A DNA stretch of 64,000 nucleotides from Branchipolynoe longqiensis (Eukaryota; Annelida; Polychaeta; Phyllodocida; Polynoidae). Positions 52,109 through 61,100 of this stretch are shown one piece after another; within the stretch, counting starts at the first letter, position 1, and the number at the start of each line of letters is the position of its first letter. Made by a program: the position numbers and the translations under genes. The notes below the pieces were generated by a model. That model worked only from the letters and a program-made list of their open reading frames with translations, was not told where the DNA came from and searched no databases. The stretch covers positions 64,783,593 to 64,847,592 of the forward strand of contig CM059192.1 of NCBI GenBank assembly GCA_030323885.1. The letters run 5' to 3'.

Positions 52109-55100
52109 GTGTATATTTATACACACATATACAGGTTGTTACATTACAACACAATACAGCACATTCCACTCCTACATCACCGTGTACAAAAAAAGGTAAA
52201 GCTATTTTTATTTAACAACACCTCTGTAGCATATTGATTTTTGCTATCGCAACATCAGCTATTGGACGTCAAACATAGGGTCATTCTGACATATTTCTTT
52301 GGAAGAAATTCGCTGCCCTCTTTCTGATAAGCAGCAAGAGGTCTTTTATACGCACTTTCCCACAGACAGGACAACACATACCACAGCCTTTGATGAACCA
52401 GTTGTGGACCATTGGTTCACATCACCATGTACAAACCCAAAGGTGATTGGAAGACAAGTGATTCGGCGCTGACAAAACAATACTGACCCATCCAGCGGGG
52501 AGGCTAATGACTAACACGTGTATATACACATAAACAATACTCATACTCATAGGGGTAGAAAATGAAATCACCAAAATCCAGCAAACGGAAACGGAAATAG
52601 CCTTATGTGGGGGCCGTCATATGTATACTCGTGTTGAATCGCATAATAACCAAAATCCAGCACACAGAAACGGAAATAGCTCGTCCAACTTCGCTACACA
52701 GTAAGCAGGGAGGACGACACCGATTGGTTAATAATATACTCCTGTTGATAAATAAATAAATAATTATCCGAGCATTTAGCAGCGGTTGGTCCTACGCATT
52801 GCTTATTCATATTATTTTCAGATGAATAACACTTTTCTTTTTTAAACAACAACATCGTTGAGCACTGTGCAGCACATACCTCTGCACACCACGTGACCCT
52901 GCTGGCTGTGGTTCCAGACGCCGCCATCCAGGCACCGGAAGACGACGACCAGCGTCCCGTTGGCGAACTGGAAGCCAGGCCGGCAGGCGACGAGCACCTC
53001 GGTGCTGAACACCGCCAGCGCCGTGTCCACGCTGCCGTTAGAGGGCACCACCAGCGGCGGGCACACGTCAACTGGGCACGAGGGGGCAGCACAAACATGG
53101 GTCGGTCTCACAAACTGTGTGCTATATATTTGGTTTCTACATTACATTGTTAATGATTTTGCCTCTATTTCTTTTCGACGGGGAGAGGGCAAAGACCCTA
53201 TAACACTAAGACGGCTCACTCAGCCTGTACTGTGTAATCAAAATGATCAAACCCACCACTTGGTGCGCTGGCTGTTCTCTTGGTTAAACAGGTGCTATAT
53301 TATATGTATAAATGTATATATGAATGTGAAAGATGTGTGATGATGGCGATGCTGATGATGATGCTGATGAAAATGGGTATTTGTTCATAGCAATTTCATA
53401 TTGATGTGTATTCATACTTACCAATCTCATGTATAATATAATTGTATGTGTTCACATGTGAAACACCAACCAGCAGCCGGCTGATCAAACCCACCACAAG
53501 GTGGCACTGCAAAATTTACATTACCATTGGAGAGATAGGGAGTGAGCCGTCTTAGTATTATAGGGTCTTTGGGCAGTGTAAGTCAAATAGTTATTGTTGA
53601 CTGTGTATTAAGTATGTTAGCAGTTCTACATATCCCATAAAATGTATCCAAAATATGCATATATGATTTTGTGATAAAGTGAAAATTTGCATATCAACAC
53701 CATGCATCTACCGAAAGGTTTTTTTTCCAACTTTTTTCTTGGAAGATAATCTTTATTGCTTAACTGTAATCAATAAAATCTTGTTTGAATTAGTAGTGTG
53801 TGTTAAAATCATGTTATGGATGGATGTGTGTTAAAATGATTACATGGATGGATACTACATGATTAATTTCAATAGCTTCCTCAATTTGTATCAGATCAAA
53901 ATAAAAACGTGAATATGAATACAGATTCTGCTATTATTCGGAATGTTTTCTACTATTAATATTATTTGGAATGTTTTCACTTTTGGCTTCCATTTCAGAA
54001 AAGTGGTACCCAGTTTCTGAGAACGATCCACATACGCTCAGACGACAAGAATACTTCAAATGACGTCATAAGTATAACTAAGTATAAGTTTAAGGCACCA
54101 AGCTTACAATATGGCGGCGCACACTTAGGGGCCATTGACAGTTTTCAACATTTCCATGATCGTAGAAAGGGTACTACTTTTCCAGACTTCTCCTCCTCCC
54201 GTCCTGCCCACAAAGTAGTATACATCAACATTCTACTGCAGAATATAAAGACATCACTATGAATGTTTTATACCACTGTCACACTACGACGTAACAGGCC
54301 AGAGAGTGGGGAACGTAGAAATCACTTATTTACGTCGAGATACGTCGAAATTCTCGTCATTTCAGGGCCAACTTGGACGTTAGTGCAATATAGTGGACGT
54401 AGGCAAAATGTCGATCCAATGTAGTAGTAACGCATGAGAACATTTAAAAAACGCTCATGGAAGGCTTGCAGAACGCCAGTGGACGTTATATACGTTATTC
54501 AATTGCCATTTATACGTTAAATATGTCAAAACACGGTGGAGAAACGGCAAGCGTATGTTAGACATACATTAGACATAAGTTATGCATACATTTTAAATAC
54601 GTTGTCAATACGCGGATTGTACGTTTCTGCCGGCTTGACTTACGCCTGACGTAGCTTAACGTATGTATAATGTACGCGTAACGTATGTCTTGCATACTCG
54701 ACATATCTCTAACATATACATAGTGTATGCTAATGCATAAGCCACATGTTGTCTTATGTTGAGCTACGTCGAAAGTTTTGGGTAGGTCTAAAACCTTGAC
54801 GTGTGTCACTGTATCTCGACGTATCTCGACATACCTCGACGTAGGCTTAACGAATGCGTAACATATCTCAACGTTCCTCAACGTATCTCGACATAATGGC
54901 CAAATTTCACCTACGTCAGCTTATGCTACCGGATTACATCGTAGTGTGACAGCCCCATTACATATCAACATTTTATTAAGCGATAAAGGTTGCGCTTGAT
55001 TGACTGACACCACCCTATCCCCCGCCACCCTACTTAGAACAGTTCAGTGCACATTTTGAACAATGCACAGTGAGAACAAGGCAGTGCACACTTAGAACAT

Positions 55101-58100
55101 TGCAGTGCACAGCTAGGCCTAGGCAGTGCACACTTAGAACAGTGCAGTGCACAGCTGGGTCTGGGCAGTGCGCTCTTAGAACAGCGCAGTGCACATGCAG
55201 TGCACACTTAGAACAGTGCAGTGCACAACTGGGTCTGGGCAGTGCGCTCTTAGAACAGCGCAGTGCACACGCAGTGCACACTTAGAACAGTGCAGTGCAC
55301 AGCTGGGTCTGGGCAGTGCGCTCTTAGAACAGCGCAGTGCACACTTAGAACAGTGCAGTGCACAACTGGGTCTGGGCAGTGCGCTCTTAGAACAGCACAG
55401 TGCACACTTAGAACAGTGCAGTGCACAACTGGGTCTGGGCAGTGCGCTCTTAGAACAGCGCAGTGCACACGCAGTGCACACTTAGAACAGTGCAGTGCAC
55501 AGCTGGGTCTGGGCAGTGCGCTCTTAGAACAGTGCAGTGCACACTTAGAACAGTGCAGTGCACAGCTAGCTATGGACAGTGCACACTTAGAACAGTACTG
55601 TGTAGAGTTAGAACAGTGCAGTGCATGGCTGGTTTTGGCAGTGCGCTATCAGCGCGGCGCACACCACCAGGGGGCGCCACTAACTACGGGACTCACTGAA
55701 ACACTCCCCGTTGCCGTTCAGCGGCCAGTCCAGGTGTTCGCAGTGAAACACCTTGCGTTTCGTGCCGTCCGGGAAGTGGTAGCCCTCGTCGCACTCGGCC
55801 TCCACGTGACCCGGGCCGGGCGTCCCGTACGACCTGAGGCGCCCCCTCACGAGCAGCGGGAAGGGGAAGCAGTTGGAGCCTGTGTGGGGTGGAGCGGAAC
55901 AGGCTCAGAGGGTGGCACACATTCCAAATAATGCATGTAGTGCACACAATACACTTACTACACACATCGTACACAATACAGAACAGGCTCAGCTGGTGGC
56001 ACACATTCCACATAATGCATGTAGTGCACACAATACACTTACTACACACATCGTACACAATACAGAACAGGCTCAGATGGTGGCACACATTCCACATAAT
56101 GCATGTAGTGCACACAATACACTTACTACACACATCATACACAATACAGAACAGGCCCAGAGGGTGGCACACATTCAACATAATGCATGTAGTGCACACA
56201 ATACACTTACTACACACATCATACACAATACAGAACAGGCTCAGATGGTGGCACACATTCCACATAATGCATGTAGTGCACACAATACACTTACTACACA
56301 CATCATACACAATACAGAACAGGCTCAGAGGGTGGCACACATTCCACATAATGCATGTAGTGCACACAATACACTTACTACACACATCATACACAATACA
56401 GAACAGGCTCAGCTGGTGGCACACATTCCACATAATGCATGTAGTGCACACAATACACTTACTACACACATCATACACAATACAGAACAGGCTCAGATGG
56501 TGGCACACATTCCACATAATGCATGTAGTGCACACAATACACTTACTACACACATCATACACAATACAGAACAGGCTCAGAGGTTGGCACACGTTCCACA
56601 TAATGCATGTAGTGCACACAATACACTTACTACACACATCATACACAATACAGAACAGGCTCAGATGGTGGCACACATTCCACATAATGCATGTAGTGCA
56701 CACAATACACTTACTACACACATCATACACAATACAGAACAGGCTCAGCTGGTGGCACACATTCCACATAATGCATGTAGTGCACACGATACACTTACTA
56801 CACACATCATACACAATACAGAACAGGCTCAGCTGGTGGCACACATTCCACATAATGCATGTAGTGCACACGATACACTTACTACACACATCATACACAA
56901 TGCAGAACAGGCTTAGACGGTGGCACACATTCCACATAATGCATGTAGTGCACACAATACACTTACTACACACATCATACACAATACAGAACAGGCTCAG
57001 AAGGTGGCACACGTTCCACATAATGCATGTAGTGCACGTGATGAACAGAATAATGCACACATAATACATACAGACACATGTCACACACAATGGAAACATC
57101 ACACACAATACACATATATATCAAACACAATGCAGACATTGCACACATCGTGCACAATGTACGCATCGTGTACGATGCACATATCGTACACAATGCACAC
57201 ATCGTACACACCGTTTTGGTAAATCGTGGGATTCGAACTCACGGATTCGAACCCTGGTCGAGTCAAACCAATGACTTTAAAAAGTCGCTGCTTTGCTTCT
57301 GATTAAATAACAAATAATGACGTGATAATCCATGATCTGATAATCTATTGCGTAATAATCCATGATATTGTAATCCATGGAATGATAATCCATGATAAGA
57401 AAATCCATAATTTGATAATCCGTGATATGATAATCCATGATGTGATAATATATATTGTGATAATCCATGACGTAATACTCCATGATGTGATTATCCATGA
57501 CGTGATAATCCAGTGTGATAATCCATGTGAAAATTCATGATGTGATAATCCATGATAGGATAATCAATGATAATCTATGGGAACAAGTAATAATCCGTGA
57601 CGTGAAAATCCATGACGTGATAATCTATGACATGAAAATCCATGATGTGATAATCCATCACGTGACAATCCATCACGTGATAATCTATCGTGTAATAATC
57701 CACCGTGTGACATTTTGTGATGTGATAGCCTGAACTAGTCCAGTATTTATTTCCAAATAATAACAATTAACTAAATGTCCTTATTATGAAATAACTACAG
57801 TAAAACGGGACTCAACCACTTTGTGGTTTCGTCTGACTTGAGAACAGTCTGTGATTGTTGGTAGCCTGTTGGAGTTTTACATCCTGGCAACATTGAAGGT
57901 CATATCAGGACAGGTACCGACCTGTGACAGTGTGCACTTATGGCGACTTTAGAGTGCTGCCCCACTGGGATACCAGGCCGCCAATACCATGACCTGATAT
58001 CACACTCAGTCACATTATCCTGACACTCAGCCAACCAGTCATTGCCTTATCCTATTAATGCCGAACGTCTGGCTAGGAAGGGACCAGTATCTATTTTGAA

Positions 58101-61100
58101 GTCATTGGTTTGACTCCACCAGGGTTCGAATCCATGGATTCGAATCCCCCGTCTGGTCGGTGCCCTGTAATGTGAACAGCAGAAAACTCGTCCTGTGGTT
58201 CCACATTCACCGAGTCTGGCGCTGTGAAGCAGTTACCTTGGTGACCACCCGGTGGGGTGCCCCGTTACCATGGTGACCACCCGGAGGGATGGCCCGTTAC
58301 CATGGTGACCACCAGGTGGGGTGGCCCGTTACCATGGTGACCACCAGACAGAATGGCCCGTCACCATGGTGACCACTGGGCGGGGTGGCCCGTCACCATG
58401 GCGACCACCAGACGCCAATTTATTTTTGCACATAAGTTTATTAAAGTTGCATGATCCAATTAAACATAATTAAGTGGAAAGTTCAAAAGCCATCAGACTG
58501 CAACTGTAAGCAGGGGACTTTTTCAGTGGCGAACAATTGGTCTTCCACACTCCTTCGTTCCTTACCCTGTCCTAGTAATGCCAAATGCGAGGATACATCT
58601 CATGACTTACCAAAATGGGAGGTACCCACTCAACTCATTCGGCCACCCAGTCTGGGTCCAGCGGGGTCTATAGTCAAATTGGATGTCAGTCCACATTGAC
58701 AGTCAAGCGCAAAGAAACCACCAATCAATCAATCAGTAAAATGTTGATGTGTACTACTTCAAGGGGGAGGGAGGGGTGGTGGTCTGGAAAAGTAGTGCTC
58801 TTTGTACTACCTTGAAGTCTTGGTAGATCGTGGGATTTGAACCCACGTGTTCGAACCCTGATCGAGTCAAACCAATTACTTAAAATTTGATACTTGTCAT
58901 TTCCTATCTAGCCTGGCACTCGCCATTATTAGGATAGCGCAAGGACTGGTTGGCTCAGTGTCAAGATAATATGACCTGAGTGGAATATCAGGTCATGGTG
59001 CTGGCGTCCTGGTCTCACAGTGAAGCAGCACTAAAAAGTCGCCATGAGTGACGTGTGTGTGACTTACCTGTGCAGCCAGGGCTGGGCACGGACCATCGCA
59101 GCGTCCGTGTGCAGACGACATTGAAATGGTCGGCGCCGACAGCCGACCTGGTGCCAGGTGCGCAGTCATACCGCACGGTGGCGCCACGGGCCCGGGACGC
59201 GGCGTCCCGCGGGGTGGCGCCAGGATGGGCGGGCAGCGCCGGACACAGCGCAGGAACGCACTCCATGCGGACGGACAACCAGAGGTGATCCCGGCTGCAT
59301 ACACTGGGGCGGAGAGAACAGGCGGCAACAGGTCAGGAACAGTCGACACTCTGCTGCGAACCACCACTAGAGACCTGCACACACTGGGGCGGAGAGAACA
59401 GGCGGCAACAGGTCAGGAACAGCGGACACTCTGCTGCGAACCACCACTAGAGACCTGCACACACGGGGGCGGAGAGAACAGGCAGCAACAGGTCAGGAAC
59501 AGCGGACACTCTGCTGCGAACCACCACTAGAGACCTGCACACACTGGGGTGGAGAGAACAGGCGGTAACAGGTCAGGAACAGCGGACACTCTGCTGCGAA
59601 CCACCAGTAGAGACCTGCACACACTGGGACAGAGAGAACAGGCGGCAACAGGTCAGGAACAGCGGACACTCTGCTGCGAACCACCACTAGAGACCTGAAT
59701 ACACTGGGACGGAGAGAACAGGCGGCAACACGTTAGGAACAGCGGACACTCTGCTGCGAACCACCACTAGAGACCTGCACACACTGGGGCGGAGAGAACA
59801 GGCGGCAACAGGTCAGGAACAGCGGACACTCTGCTGCGAACCACCACTAGAGACCTGCACATATTGGGATGTAGAGAACATGCGGCAACAGGTCAGGAAC
59901 AGCGGACACTCTGCTGCGAACCACCATTAGAGACTGCCCCCGCTAGTTGCTATGTGCTATGGAGACAATAAGGCTACCCTCAAGTTGTAGTATGCATGTT
60001 CAGAGACTGCTTGTATTGGTTGCTATGGAGACAATAAGGCCACCTTCAAGTTGTAGTATGCATCTTCAGAGACTGTTTGTATTGGTTGCTATGGAGACAA
60101 TAAGGCTACCCTCAAGTTGTAGTATGCATGTTTAGAGACTGCTTGTATTGCTTGCTATGGAGACAATAAGGCTAAACTCAAGTTGTAGTATGCATGTTCA
60201 GAGACTGCTTGTATTGGTTGCTATGGAGACAATAAGGCTACCCTCAAGTTGTTCGCGTGTTCAGAGACTGCTCCTATTGGTTGCTATGGAGATAATCAGG
60301 GTAACCCCGTGTTGTGCATGTGTTAACAGTTTGTTTCTTTGTTTGTTGTTGCTTTACATCCTAGCAACATCTAAGGTCATATCAGGTCGGACATGCGTTA
60401 ACAGAGACTGTTGGTTGCTATGGAAACAATAAGGGTAACCTCATGTTGTGCGCATGTTCAGAGAGACTGCTTGTATTGGTTGCTATGGAGATAATAAAGG
60501 TAACTTCATGTTGTGCACATGCTCAGAAAGACTGCTCCTATTAGTTGCTATGGAGACAATAAGGGTAACCTCATGTTGGGAACATGTTAGGAAAAACTGC
60601 CCCTGTTGGTTGCTATGGAGACAATAAGGGTAACCTCATGTTGCACACTTGTTAGGAGAGCCTGCCCTCGTTGGTTGCTATGGAGACAACATGTGTACCC
60701 TCGTGTTCTATAAGTTTTAGGGGACACTGCCCCATTCATGGAGCATCGATCCGTGATCCTTCAAGTATTGCAATATTTATACTTCAGAGACGTTGAGTGC
60801 ACATCTGGATTCAGACACAACCGAACAGAGGGTTTGCTACTTCTGGGATACTTTGGGTCGCCTTATAGTTCCACAGTCCGATGAGAGCGTCAACTTTTCT
60901 AAGCCAAACAATTAGCCAGATTTGATCCTACATATTATAACTAACTTTGATTCTACATATTATAAGGAACTTTGATACTGCATGGAAGTGAATACTGAGT
61001 CAATTTAATAGAACCTGTCATTGCTGAAGCCCATGATGTCACAATTGTTATCCACTTGCCATAATTAATTTGCATGTTTGCCTTTCAAATACAGTAAAAC

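Noticed and set aside
53966..54262. 98-codon plus-strand frame
   Set aside because: No domain, and its second half matches a dispersed repeat also seen near 30150-30260 and 58740.
55263..57108. Open frames of about 350-470 codons over the 84-bp array
   Set aside because: Same cause: 84 is a multiple of three and frames are open on both strands. Only the exon 3 part near 55697-55879 is coding.
59288..59303. Exon 2 acceptor at the AG nine bases further in (GTATGCAG)
   Set aside because: It would keep the frame but remove the third Cys of module 1; the upstream CCCCAG has a better pyrimidine tract and keeps the module whole.
59126..59530. Arg/Gly-rich plus-strand frames opposite exon 2
   Set aside because: They are the antisense shadow of the GC-rich exon 2 and the 80-bp array.
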